In this document: positions 24,395 to 34,837 of the stretch, one piece after another
Layout of the letters: each line of letters opens with the position of its first letter
Position numbering within the stretch: the first letter of the stretch is position 1
Assembly: GCF_042453785.1 (NCBI RefSeq)
Contig: NC_091666.1
Coordinates: 24,882,501 to 24,946,500, forward strand
DNA from: Malus domestica
Lineage: Eukaryota; Streptophyta; Magnoliopsida; Rosales; Rosaceae
DNA length: 64,000 nucleotides
Direction: 5' to 3'
The notes under the pieces: generated by a model
The model's database searches: none
Told to the model about the DNA's origin: nothing
What the model saw: only the letters and a program-made list of their open reading frames with translations
Translations under genes and position numbers: made by a program

Positions 24395-24500
24395 GACCAA
24401 GGTATTAAATATCAGTAATATCGGAAATATCAGTAGTCCGAAAACACGGAAATATCGATGGAAATATCGGGATAATATTGATATCGATAAAAATTACATG
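24395..24500. repeat. ATATCGG-rich segment, possible end of the hAT insertion
   Basis: Words such as 'atatcagtaatatcgg' and 'atatcgatgg' cluster here. A loosely matching inverted set ('atctcgatattttgac ... gatacctatttaaatatc') lies at about 30266-30315. They may be subterminal repeats of the hAT element or of another insertion; the pairing is weak. Confidence 0.35.
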
Positions 24501-24788
24501 GAAACCACGGAAATTGTAAGAAAAACTTGGAAATTTTTATTGAAACTTTGCAGGATGTTTATTTAGTCAATTATCTATTAGTGTATCACAAAAAATTGGA
24601 AGGAAATGCATTGCATGATGGATTTAACATTATCAAGTTGATTATATAGCGAGCTGACAAACATTGTGAGTGTAGAAAATATGTAGTAATTAATGAAAGA
24701 AGTCTAAACACACCATAATCATTTATATATAATGAATTAGTACAATATTTTACACTTTATACATTGCATGGTAAGATACATGAGTGAC

Positions 24789-27700
24789 TTAGTACCACAT
24801 AGAGTTCCTATGAGGTTCAAAATTATCACTATCTTCATTATCTCTATGTGTAGAGTGAGTGTATTGTGAAGAGTAGTTATCAAATGATAAATCCCCAAAA
24901 TAGTTTTGCATGTAATTGTTAACATGCCACCCATATGGATCCGAGATTGGTTGACGTTGTTCATAAGCAAAATCATTTGAAGATTGAGTCTCGGATTGTT
25001 TCCATGAGTCGCTCGATTCCATCCCAACAGGAATGGGATATGAAGGGTAGGGAAATTGTTGGTTATGAGTATTACCATAGTTACTACTTCCCACTCCAAC
25101 AAAATCCGAAGTTCTAGAGAACGAGTCATTTTCTTGACTTGACAAAATCCCCTTGCCTTTTTCTTTACGAGTATAGTTCTTCCCTATGGCACCAATTCCT
25201 GGTCCTGCCCGCCTACTGCCATGGTCATCATCCTGTGTTGCATGCGTGAAGTTTGCCTCACCAGTGAAGGGGGTCATAAATCCGGGAGGTGATCCAACAT
25301 AGTTTCCATATCCACCACCACTACCTCCAGCTCCACTATATCCTTCATCATTCCCACCTCCGGTGGTAGGTGAGTCTCCTGATCTTGTACTAGAGCTATC
25401 ATTAGTATCAGCACGATGTTGTGGTTGTGTAGGAGTGGAAGAAGGTGGAATTCCAGTGTTTCTTAGTCTTGGGCGCAAAAGTTTTCCAAAGAGTCAGCGC
25501 TGCTAGATCCCACCTCCTCCTCTAATACTCTTTCTACATTTATCCCTTCATTACGTGCTTCTTCAGCAACTCTGGGAGCTGGGTTGCCTTCATCATCATC
25601 TAAATGAAGAGGTCTAATCCATTGATAAAGTTGGTTACCCTTTGTATCATCATCTTCACCAACAATATCAAACATATCTAGTGGGTCACCACGGTCGACA
25701 TGATCTATTTCTGCTTCCTTATCTCGAATTTGAAGCTTCATGTTGTAGTAGCAATAAACTAATTTTTCCAAGCTACTATGAGCCAACTTATTTCTTTGCT
25801 TTGTGTGTATGAGTGCAAATGTGCTCCAATTTCTTTCACAAGCAGATGAGGAAGTTGTTTGTGATAATACTTTGATTGCTAACTTTCTCACAGTTGGTGC
25901 ATCGGTCCCATACATGATCCACCATTCAGCTACAATGAAAAACAATGTTGATAAGCCTAATAACTCCAACAAATTCTATTATAAACTTATAGTGAAATAT
26001 GTTTATACTCACTAGGAGACATATTTGTTCGAGCAGCAACTGATGTTGGTTCTCCAAAAGTTCTTCTTGCATCTTTAAACCATGTTAGCTGAATTCAATA
26101 AATTGTGTTAGTTTAATCCAACAAAGTAATTATTATAATTTAAGTAATTGTGTACCTCATTTCCAAATTGGCCAACTGCTAGTGATGCAGGGTCTAATTT
26201 AAAGTATACATTATGTACAGCACGTATAAGGGTACCATCATCTCCAACATCGGGTCTGTATTGGTATTGGGGATTCAAATAATATGTTGTTCAAAGAAAC
26301 ACATACTCTAATAAGAGAAATAATACTTATGCAACTAAAGAAATGAATTTCAAATTATGACATAATTTATACCTGCTGCATGCAAATCGTGGTATAATGT
26401 TTTATACAATCGGTCTTCGATTATCTTTATGACCCACCTTGCACCATGTTTTCTTTTCAATTCATCATTCACTACACGCATCAACTCATATACTGCCCCC
26501 ATAGTAGGATACACTTCTGTGTCAACGATCCGTAAAACTTTGTAAAGAGGTTCAAACACTTGGCACACATGTTCTGATTGAGTCCAAAAAGCATGATCAA
26601 GCACTATACTTTCTTCTTAAGTAGGCTGTCTAATGCAATATAGTTGGTGGCGAATCGAGTGGTAGCTGGACGAATAATTTCTCCTTTGCAAAATTCACGC
26701 ATCTTTGCCAACAACCAACCGTGATTGTAAATATAATTTGTGATCGTTCTAGCTCTTTTTACCACAGTAGCAACATTCTCTCTCTTCCCCATTGCCTCAA
26801 ACATGAGATCAATACAATGTGCTGCACATGATGTCCAAAACACATTATGATGCTTCATTAACTTTTTTCCAGCTTTGACAAATGCAGAACCGTTGTCGGT
26901 CACGACTTGGACAACATTATGCTCTCCCACCTCCATGATTACATCCCTCAATAATTTGTAAATATACTTGTAGTTTTTTATATGGTCTGAAGCATTAACA
27001 GACTTCAAAAAAATTGTCTTTCCCTTGGAGTATACCATGAAGTTTATGATAGACAATCTGGTCGGGTCAGTCCATCCGTCACACATGATTGTGCAACCAT
27101 TAGTTTCCCAATTTGACCTCAACTTGTTAACATACTCGCCAATGTCCTTATACTGCATATCCAAATATTTGTTTCTTATCTCATAAGGAGTGGGAAGTTG
27201 TACTCCAACACCGGCCTGTTGACATCCCACTACCATATTTTTGAAATGATGTGATGATGCCTTCGCAGCAGGGACATTTTCATAGATAAAGAACTTGCTA
27301 ATTAGACGCCCCATTCCTTCCTTCACATTACCTCCAGTGAAATAACTCCAAACACTCTTTTGACGTGCTTTGGATGACTTATATAAACTTGGGGCTATTA
27401 GTGGTGTTGGTTATGATTCTCTAAGACTGCCTCCCCGTCTCATTTGTGTACCACCACTTGTCCCAGAACCTTGTGCTCTATTAGGAATTTTATGAAGGTG
27501 TTCTCTTTCCCATGCTGACTGTTTGGAGGCACGTAATGCTTGTTTCAAACTGCGTCGTTCTTCAGGTCCCATGTCATCATCACATTCGTCCTCATCGTCA
27601 TCATCATCACTGTCAACCGCTTGGCCAATGACTTCTCCTCGTAGCCCAGCTCGAATATTTTCCATTCCATGTGTTATCTTTTCCTTCTGCTGTTTTTTAT

Positions 27701-27923
27701 TTTTTAATAATGTGCTGATGAATGCCTTCACTTCTGGGGGGACATTATCGCATCGTTGGACATTTTTTGCTGGATCTAATCCACTAAGATGATACTTAAG
27801 TCGTGTCACTCCGCCACTCTTCATTACCCGGCCACAATATTTGCAAATTGTGCCATGTTTGTTTCCGTCTATTGGGTCTCCATGTTCCCAAGCTGGATCA
27901 CGTTTAGTAGCTCCACTGGACAT
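24789..27923 (-). pseudogene. hAT-family transposase gene, decayed
   Basis: On the minus strand: a BED-type zinc finger (27923-27750; CKYCGRVMKSGGVTRLKYHL with a later Cys), an acidic linker, the DUF659 region (CDGWTDPTRLSIINFMVYS; VTDNGSAFVKAG; WTSCAAHCIDLM), and the C-terminal dimerisation domain (TSSSACERNWSTFALIHTKQ at about 25850-25800). A Gly/Ser-rich tail follows. Introns with GT-AG borders separate the last exons (for example donor after 26373 and exons around 26160-26280, 26010-26090 and 25463-25930). It is disabled by an in-frame TAA at 27411-27413, a frame change at about 26603-26615 and a one-base loss in a T run near 25478. hAT transposases cut and paste DNA flanked by 8-bp duplications. 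Confidence 0.88.
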
Positions 27924-28109
27924 CTTAAACGTACCTACATTTATTTTTCATGAAAATTAGACAAATATTTTTTGGCCAAAAAATATAGTAGTGATGACGG
28001 TTATATAAGAGAACCTAAATAATAAAGTTATTGTACAGAAGAATTAAATACGAAGTAAAGAAAATGATTGTAAAAATTTAAGTAATTAAAAAAATAATAT
28101 GGAATAATA

Positions 28110-28830
28110 AAACCTAATATTAATGAATAATAATCCAATTTGATAAAAAAATAATCCTAATATAAAACATAGTGATGAATAATAATCCAATTTAATAATA
28201 ATCCAATTTAATGAATAGTCCAATTTGATAATAAGCCAATTTAATGAATAATAATCCAATTTGATAATAATCTAATTTAATGAATAATAATCCAATTTGA
28301 TAATAAAAAAAACCTAATATTAATGAATAATAATCCAATTTGATAAAAAAATAATCCTAATATAAAACATAGTGATGAATAATAATCCAATTTGATAATA
28401 ATCCAATTCAATAATAATCCAATTTAATGAATAGTCCAATTTGATAATAAGCCAATTTAATGAATAATCCAATTTAATGAATAATAATCCAATTTGATAA
28501 TAATCTAATTTAATGAATAATAATCCAATTTGATAATAAAAAAAACCTAATATTAATGAATAATAATCCAATTTGATAAAAAAATAATCCTAATATAAAA
28601 CATAGTGATGAATAATAATCCAATTTAATGAATAATAATCCAATTCAATAATAATCCAATTTAATGAATAGTCCAATTTGATAATAAGCCAATTTAATGA
28701 ATAATCCAATTTAATGAATAATAATCCAATTTGATAATAATCTAATTTAATGAATAATAATCCAATTTGATAATAAAAAAAACCTAACATTAATGAATAA
28801 TAATCCAATTTGATAATAAAACCTAATATT
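28110..28830. repeat. AT-rich tandem array (nested period)
   Basis: A short unit, roughly 'aatgaataataatccaatttgata', is repeated many times. Longer blocks beginning 'cctaatattaatgaataataatcc' restart at about 28110, 28313, 28547 and 28783, giving a higher-order period of about 205-235 bp. It lies just upstream of the hAT transposase start. Frames rich in Ile/Leu/Tyr on the minus strand are products of the repeat. Confidence 0.85.
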
Positions 28831-29355
28831 AATAAAGTAATAAATAACATTAAACATATTAAAATTATCCTAGGGAATAATTATACAACATTACTTAATT
28901 ACTTAAAAAAATTAACATGTAATTGTTAACATTACTTAATTACTTACAAAAATTAACATGCAAGTATTAATTACTTAAAAAAATTAACAAACGAGTCCAT
29001 ACAAATTTATTTGTTGTTGTATAAATTACAATAATATAAATATAAGTTTGTAAACTTACCTTAAATATGGAACCCTTTGTGTTCAAGCTTTGGAATGGAT
29101 CTGGAATGGCTTTGAAAATGGTAAGGGAAGAAGAAGGAACGAAAATGCTCTGAATGCCTCTGATACTCCACCTCTGATAAGGTGAAAGAATATAAGTATA
29201 TAACAGACAGTGGCACATGGTTTTGCATGTGAAAGAATATCATAGACTTACAGTGGCACACGGTTTCATTATTAAAGCACTATTATTTGTTGTCCATGGT
29301 TTGAAATTGTAAAAAGTGATTGTAAAATCAGTTTGGTGAGTCAGATGAGATGACC
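28831..29355. other. Upstream region of the hAT gene
   Basis: About 28860-29000 repeats 'acttaattacttaaaaaaattaac'. A possible non-coding first exon of the transposase ends at 29060 with a GT donor on the minus strand (AAG|GTAAGT). About 29170-29270 contains a diverged short duplication around 'gtgccactgt'. Confidence 0.4.
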
Positions 29356-29604
29356 CAACCACACACACACACACAGACATGCCATCACACACACACACAA
29401 ACCTCACACGCATACGTCTCTCTCTCTCGAATCTCAATCCTTCTCTCTTCTTCTTTGAGCTCTCTTCTCCCCCTTCTCCATTCTCCCACACACACAGATC
29501 TCTCACTCTCTTGATCCTTCTCCCACACACACGCACAGAGACCCAAGGTCTCTCGATCCTTCTCCTACACACACGCACACAGACCCACATCGCCTTCTGC
29601 TCCT
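29356..29604. repeat. CA/CT-rich simple repeats
   Basis: Several (CA)n and (CT)n runs ('cacacacacacac', 'tctctctctc') with short repeated phrases such as 'gatccttctcccacacacac' (twice) between 29510 and 29580. Such pyrimidine-rich sequence often precedes plant genes; here it adjoins the receptor-kinase fragment and may be its original 5' flank. Confidence 0.7.
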
Positions 29605-30115
29605 CAGTCCGACAATCTCGAATCCCTCTTCCTTTTCAGAAACTAGCTTTCTGGGTCAATTCCGCCTGAGCTCAGCAACATCGGAGCTCTCCAAAGCTTG
29701 GATCTTTCCGACAATCTGATTTCTGGGTAGATCCCAGAAACCTTTTCGGAGCTGAAAAACCTTAGCCTCCTCAGTCTTTTCTACAACGAGATGAGCGGCG
29801 AAGTTTCCGACGGAATTGCAGAGCTTCTGTCTTTGGAGACGCTGCTTTTGTGGAACAATTTATTCTCCGGCAACCTTCCCCGGAGCTTGGGGAGGAACTT
29901 GAAGCTCGGATGGGTGGACGTATCCACAAACAACTTCAACGGCAGCGTTCCGCCGGATATCTGTGCGAATGGTCAGCTCCTTAAGCTGATGCTGTTTTCG
30001 AACAATTTCTCCGACGATCTCTCCACTTCTCTGTCAAACTGTTCGTCTCTGGTTCGTCTTCGACCCGAAGATAACAAGTTTTCAAGTGAGATTCCATTGA
30101 AATTCAGCACTCTTA
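29605..30115 (+). pseudogene. Captured leucine-rich-repeat receptor-kinase fragment, antisense to its host element
   Basis: The plus strand encodes about six LRR units in one frame: LSGSIPPELSNIGALQSLDL, FSELKNLSLLSLFYNEMSG, LSLETLLLWNNLFSGNLPRS, GWVDVSTNNFNGSVPPDICA, KLMLFSNNFSDDL and NCSSLVRLRPEDNKFSSEIP. This is the style of class XI receptor kinases near TDR/PXY and MOL1. Two in-frame TAG codons (29644-29646, 29728-29730) interrupt it. No signal peptide, transmembrane or kinase part is present. It lies inside the LTR pair, in the orientation opposite to the element. Confidence 0.82.
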
Positions 30116-30544
30116 CATGCGTGAAATTTAAACCTTATATGTGAAATTTAAGTTCGAAATCATGTTTTTGCAAGGTTTTTGGGACGAAATCGGCTCGGGA
30201 ATAGGCACACCATCTCCGGCGAGGCCGTGGGTGGTCGACGAACTTTCCGATTGCACAGTTCAAAAAATATCTCGATATTTTGACGAAAACCATTTCGATA
30301 CCTATTTAAATATCCATTGCGCGAAAAACCAATAATATCGGCATTTTCTTCCATGACTACGACTATCAATACCGAATTTCCAAAGACAAAAGAAGGAACA
30401 TAAACAGAGTGACCAAGAAGAACAGGGGACACAGACAGAAGCGGAAGCCAACGCGTAATCGAGACCAAAACTAAACCAAAAGAACAAAAACTGACAAAAC
30501 AAACTGATACCATACAAGAGCAGATTGGATCCAAAGGATAGAAT
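30116..30544. other. 5' interior of the composite LTR element
   Basis: Follows the primer-binding site on the minus strand. Open frames of 90-124 codons occur, but none shows a gag, protease or polymerase motif I know. 30266-30315 contains the ATATC-rich words mentioned for 24395-24500. Confidence 0.45.
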
Positions 30545-30558
30545 CCGCTTTGATACCA
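30545..30558 (-). promoter_or_regulatory. Primer-binding site of the composite element
   Basis: TGGTATCAAAGCGG on the minus strand, immediately after the 5' LTR. It is one base off the usual plant initiator-Met-tRNA site TGGTATCAGAGC over its first twelve bases. Confidence 0.85.
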
Positions 30559-30815
30559 AGTTGAATATCAGAGTGCGCAACGAACGAGATTAACAATAAA
30601 ATAAGAATATTATTAAACAACCGAGAATGCCGGAACGGCTACAAAACCTTACGAGACTACATTGTGAATAACTTGATCCTCAAACTAAATTACAAGCTCT
30701 ATTTATAGAGCAATAAACCTAAGAAACCCTAATGCTTAAATACCAAAAATACCCAACTACAAAATCAAATCAAATCTCTAATTAATTTCCTAAATAAACC
30801 AAATAAATTTCAACA
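30559..30815 (-). repeat. 5' LTR of the composite element
   Basis: 257 bp, nearly identical to 23552-23807. TATA-like GCTCTATAAATAGAGC at 30711-30696 on the minus strand. Confidence 0.9.
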
Positions 30816-30988
30816 GTCTAATATCTTCTAATCCCTCAAATGAAAACCACTCACCTCTACAGACCTCGACTTTAATGAGTTATCAAATCCAATCTTAGAC
30901 ACCAATCAGTCCTAACAACAGAAGATTAGTATAACTTCACAGAAAACAACTACACCAGCAAATCAATATATCTTCACAAATCAAAAGC

Positions 30989-30990
<2 letters not shown>

Positions 30991-31025
<35 letters not shown>
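30991..31025. repeat. (AT)n microsatellite
   Basis: About 17 AT units, 160 bp beyond the stop codon of the glutaredoxin-like gene (downstream on its strand). Confidence 0.85.
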
Positions 31026-31028
<3 letters not shown>

Positions 31029-31185
31029 ACTATCAACATAAAAACAAGAGAGTAGAGTACAGAATTAGAAGCCTTTGGTTTCCATCAGAAACACAAAAGA
31101 TGCCCCAAATTTAAGATAGAAGAAAATGCTTAAACACAATTTCGACACGAAAACAGAGATCTTTGCATCTCTTGTTCTTCACCAT

Positions 31186-32172
31186 TCAGCTACAAATTGG
31201 GCAAAGCACCAGCCCATTCTCATTACACTCAGGACACCTCGTCACCACCGTCGTCCCCTGCCGCTGCCCCGCCACATCATCATTCACCATCAGCACCATC
31301 TTTGAACTCCCATTGCACTGGAAGCAGGGCAAGAACCTTGCCTCCCCACACCCTTCACACACAGACCCAGCTTTTTTCTTTGGACACCCAGCAAGAATCT
31401 CACCCAGCAAACCCTCCTCCAAAATCTTCAGCACCTCCTCAGAGCCGCCTATATATCTCCCCTTCACAAACACCCGCGGCGGCACCGCCGCCTCCTTCCC
31501 TTTCCCCTTCATCAAGTCGCTCAACTCTTCTCTGAACCCGCGATCCATCGACACGTCACGCTCGACAATCATCACCCCGAGGCCTTCTATCTCTGCCCGG
31601 ACGGCGTTGCACTCCTCAAAAGTCCGCCGCACTCCTCGCAGCGTCGTCGTGTAGACAACCACTTTGTTTTCTCCGCCCGGCGGGCATATTTTCTCGAACC
31701 GGTCAAGTGGGTCCTTCTTGTTGTTCACCCGGAAGACGCTTTCGTACGGAGATTTGAGAATTGTGCGATTCGGGTTGGAGTTTTCTTTATCGGGGGTTTT
31801 TGGGTCTAAGAAAACGAAGGGTTTGGGCGGCGGAAGCGGCGAGAATCTGAAGCTATCGGCGTCAAGCCCGTCCATAAGCTCCCATGAGTTAATGACTTCC
31901 GGGTCGGAAGGCAGCGGTCTCGGGTCGGACAAGAGCGACTTGGGTTCGGAATCGAGCGACTTGGGCTGGGACAAGGGGCTCGGGAAAATGGACCCGAGAG
32001 TGAATCGAGAAGGGGGTGTCGACGGAGTGGTGGGCGCAGGCGGCGGCGGGTCGAGAGTGAGGAGGCCGTAGGTGGAGGAAGTCAGCGAGACGATGTGGTG
32101 GCTCAGCGCGGAGCTGCCGAGTTGGGAGAACTCGTCGTTGTGGTTGAAGAGATTAGAAGAAGCACAACCCAT
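31186..32172 (-). CDS. Glutaredoxin-like protein with C-terminal CxxC zinc motifs
   Basis: A single-exon 328-residue protein. It starts MGCASS, a classic N-myristoylation/palmitoylation context (Gly2, Cys3), so membrane attachment is likely. Residues ~20-160 are Pro/Ser-rich and probably disordered. The glutaredoxin fold follows (about 168-265): VVVYTTTLRGVRRTFEEC, a cis-Pro segment VPPRVFV and GGSEEVL. The redox CPYC site is replaced by LRGVRRTFEEC, as usual in this plant subgroup, so thiol reductase activity is doubtful. The C-terminus has four CxxC pairs (CEGC, CFQC, CPEC, CPIC), resembling a DnaJ-type zinc finger. It is similar in layout to Arabidopsis At5g39865 and At1g64500. The role is unknown; protein interaction or actin-linked functions have been suggested for relatives. 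Confidence 0.9.
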   Translation of the reverse strand: MGCASSNLFNHNDEFSQLGSSALSHHIVSLTSSTYGLLTLDPPPPAPTTPSTPPSRFTLGSIFPSPLSQPKSLDSEPKSLLSDPRPLPSDPEVINSWELMDGLDADSFRFSPLPPPKPFVFLDPKTPDKENSNPNRTILKSPYESVFRVNNKKDPLDRFEKICPPGGENKVVVYTTTLRGVRRTFEECNAVRAEIEGLGVMIVERDVSMDRGFREELSDLMKGKGKEAAVPPRVFVKGRYIGGSEEVLKILEEGLLGEILAGCPKKKAGSVCEGCGEARFLPCFQCNGSSKMVLMVNDDVAGQRQGTTVVTRCPECNENGLVLCPICS

Positions 32173-32607
32173 GTTCTCGTTTCCGGAATTGCGAGCTTCG
32201 ATTGCGAACTGTGAAGTGGCGGAGGGGTGAGACTTTTTTTGGAGTCGAATTTAATGTTTTTTTTTCTAAATTTGGAAGGAATTGAAGAACCTTTTTATAT
32301 AATTTTGAAATGTGGATTCTGTAGCACATGAGATTTGAGCGCTAAAATTTGATTCAAATAAATTGTGCGTGTGGGTGTTACGAAGACGAAGAGCGGTGCC
32401 GGCCAATTATTGCGTTACAGCGTTAGGAGGACTGCGTTTCCTTTCCTTTACTTTCCTTTCCTTTCCAGTCAAAAGGTATTTGGTTTCCACAACTTTAGAG
32501 TTTAGACAATGGGCCTTCTGGTTTCTTATAATCCAATTTGTACAGTCCACCACCACTTCTGTTTACATGAATCGGTCCAAAGGCTGATTGTCCCTCTTCA
32601 TAGGCCT
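32173..32607. other. Promoter side of the glutaredoxin-like gene
   Basis: No gene. GC content drops sharply upstream of the coding region. A run of 'tttcctttcc' repeats occurs at about 32440-32466. Confidence 0.4.
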
Positions 32608-33182
32608 TGTTCATCAGAGGCGGCGTTGAGGGGGAATGAAGAGTGCAATCGCATTGAGCCTTTAAAACTTTTTTGGTATCTTATATTTATATGTAATAAT
32701 GTTATATATTAAAAATACTTTTATTACCACTTTAAAATTTTATAGTGTACTTTTTATAAGTGTAAATTTTGTTTTCTTTCTAAATAAAAAAAAATAAGAG
32801 TGCACAATGAGAGAGTAGAAGAGCCAATAACAACACCTTAAAAAACGATTTTCTTTTCAATTTTATTGTATAATAATGCTAGATATTCAAGTGAAACTTT
32901 AAAGTTAGAGTTTTTTAAGCTTTTTTTCTTTTTTTATTTGGTTGGTTAAGATTGAACTGTTTTTTATTATTTAGTGAAGATTATATTTGTAACACTTTTT
33001 ACTTATTTCATGATATTTGTAAACTTACAGTGAGTCCTAAAGATTGTTTTGATTTATGTTATTATTTTCTAGTACCAATATATTGTCCTACTTTAAAAAA
33101 ATAAAAACTATCTTAAAAATGGGCCCCTTTATAAATTTCGCACAGAGCCCCCGAAATCTCAGAGACGATCATGTTGTTCATC
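32608..33182. mobile_element. Non-autonomous hAT element with 8-bp target duplication, copy 1
   Basis: Element 32616-33174 (559 bp); TGTTCATC is duplicated exactly at 32608-32615 and 33175-33182. The left end reads AGAGGCGGCGTTGAGG. The other end holds 'gcccccgaaatctcagagac'. The same element in the opposite orientation is at 53614-54188. No transposase frame. The ends resemble the Tip100-like branch of hAT elements (CAGGGGCGG type). Confidence 0.88.
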
Positions 33183-34444
33183 TAACGGCTCATTTGCCCA
33201 CGTACGAGTCACTGTCATCAGTTGACGGATATGGCGTTGTTGACACTTGATAGTGTACGTGAGTGACATTGTTAGTATTCTAACATGTTATGTTATGTTG
33301 TTCAATATCGAATTTAGACGAAAACCAGAGCTTGAATGATTTAGAATCTCAATGATAATAGTGCACCGATTATCAAATTGTTGAAGAGAGAAAAACCTTC
33401 TCTTTGATGGTTTTGCAGATTTTGATCATTCTCTCTGTTTCTGGATTTTATTTATTTCAAGTGTCCCTTCTTAACTGTGAGAATCTTACAAACCGATGAC
33501 TTTTCTAAGTCGAGCTTGGTCTTGTTCTATAGTTAGTTAACTTCTCAACATGATTAACTTTATAATTAAGTTTGTAATTGAATAACTAATCAATCCTCCG
33601 AATCATGCAAGAAGGGTTGTTGTCTAAATAATTAAGCTTGACTTAAAATTCAATACAGCCAACAAATTCCATTATTAATTTTCTACTAAGTAAAGTAGCA
33701 TATAATTATTAGGGAAGGAAATTAGTATACGTGAACAGTAGTAGTCGGCAGTACCCACATTCAGCGGACGTAAATAGCTTCTTTTTTTCTTAAACAGTCA
33801 TTTTTTGAAATTAAGAAAATTAATTTGGATTATATTATTTGGATTCAGCGTCAAATCTACAGTCTACAATACTGTTTTGAGATTTCAACGATAAAATTAT
33901 CGTCCCAAATTGCAAACTTGGTATTTTCTGTAGAAACCTAATGATTACATATATGGATTGATGATATAAGTCTTTAGTAATATAATTTTAACATACACTT
34001 GCAGAAAAATATCAATTACGTAATCTGAGAATTTTTTATTCTTTTTTGGACAAAGGTGAATAATATTACCAAGCTCACAAACAAGAAGATCTGAAACAAA
34101 GAAAACCAAGCAGACTGCTACCTCTGCCACCGCCGCACTTCCAGCAGACCCTGGGGGGCAAACCCTCGAACCTGCACCGCCTGCAGACGCTGGATATCAA
34201 ACCAGATAAAGCCCCATAATCGAAAAGAGAGAAGACTTCATGTTCCTTCAACAAGCACCACAACGATCGGATCTGCAGCCATGAACGAAAAGAAGCCAAT
34301 GGGAATATGCAGCCCGCTAGCAACAGTGCCGAAAACAGCAAAGATAGGGACGGTCGTGGGGTGAACACCCGGTCCGAAACTCTACGCACCTTTCGATATG
34401 GCCGCAACAAACTCATATATTGTTGTGTTTATTTTGTTTTCCGT
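33183..34444. other. Intergenic DNA, no gene seen
   Basis: A 113-codon frame at 34075-34416 (minus) is Cys/Ser/Leu-rich without recognisable family; its GC-rich block (34090-34400) may be an old transposon remnant. Confidence 0.4.
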
Positions 34445-34832
34445 GTTATTGGTCAAAAAAGTTAAGATTTTACCATAAAATCAATTGGTAATATGGGAAG
34501 TACTTAATTATTTATAAACATAAATAAGGTCCCTTCCTTTTATCAATGTGAGATTCATTCTCAATACGCCCCCTCATATGTAGGGAATTTTCAAACATAC
34601 TACGTGGACAACACAATTCGGGTGGCGTGAAGCACGTGTGGTCATTGAACTTCACACGTGAAACATTGTAGAAAGTTGAAGTTCCACCTTGAAACCAATT
34701 GGTCATATGAGGAGAAACCCAACTACTTATAAGCACGCGCAAGATTCCTCTTCTCATCGATGTGTGATTCATTCTCAACACGTCTTTCACGTGTGACGAA
34801 TTTTCAAGTCTAACACGTAAATAACACAATTT
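34445..34832 (-). mobile_element. TRIM element in partial tandem (interior-LTR-interior-LTR)
   Basis: On the minus strand: interior piece with 'acacgtgaaagacgtg', then LTR ('ttgagaatgaatcacac ... cttcaactttctaca', about 34785-34670), interior with 'ttcacgccacccgaattgtg', polypurine 'gagggggcg', then a second LTR ('ttgagaatgaatctcac ...', about 34557-34445). Each part aligns by eye to the plus-strand copy at 37871-38205. The extra interior upstream shows a third repeat was once joined in tandem. It carries no coding capacity. Confidence 0.75.
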
Positions 34833-34837
34833 GGATG

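Larger units (their letters stand above)
23552..30815 (-). mobile_element. Composite LTR retrotransposon (no gag-pol) carrying hAT and receptor-kinase sequence
   Basis: Two direct LTRs (23552-23807 and 30559-30815) bound 6.75 kb. On the minus strand the right LTR is followed at once by TGGTATCAAAGCGG (30558-30545), a methionine-tRNA-type primer-binding site. GACAGGGGGG (23817-23808) stands just before the left LTR as polypurine tract. That order makes this a minus-strand LTR element. No gag, protease, integrase or reverse transcriptase was found inside. Instead there are an hAT transposase pseudogene (24789-27923), an AT-rich tandem array (28110-28830), CA/CT repeats and an antisense leucine-rich-repeat fragment (29605-30115). 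Such elements (LARD-like) need enzymes from a partner. The 5-bp flanks (CCTCA and GTCTA) do not match, so no target duplication is visible. Confidence 0.85.

Noticed and set aside
23782..24410. Long open frames on both strands (138-194 codons)
   Set aside because: They come from the AATGCC-type hexamer repeat, with Asn/Thr/Ala or Gly/Ile monotony; no protein family fits.
28110..28830. CRISPR-like array
   Set aside because: Repeats are AT-rich, lack unique spacers of even length, and lie in a plant genome.
28320..28850. Minus-strand frames rich in Ile, Leu, Tyr with repeated LDYYQIGLLF-like phrases
   Set aside because: Products of the AT-rich tandem array, repeated with its period; not transmembrane proteins.
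23552..30815. Intact autonomous Copia or Gypsy element
   Set aside because: No gag, protease, integrase or reverse transcriptase motif was found between the LTRs on either strand.
34075..34416. 113-codon minus-strand frame with Cys-rich end
   Set aside because: No family resemblance; GC-rich segment resembles transposon remains; no upstream or downstream exon.
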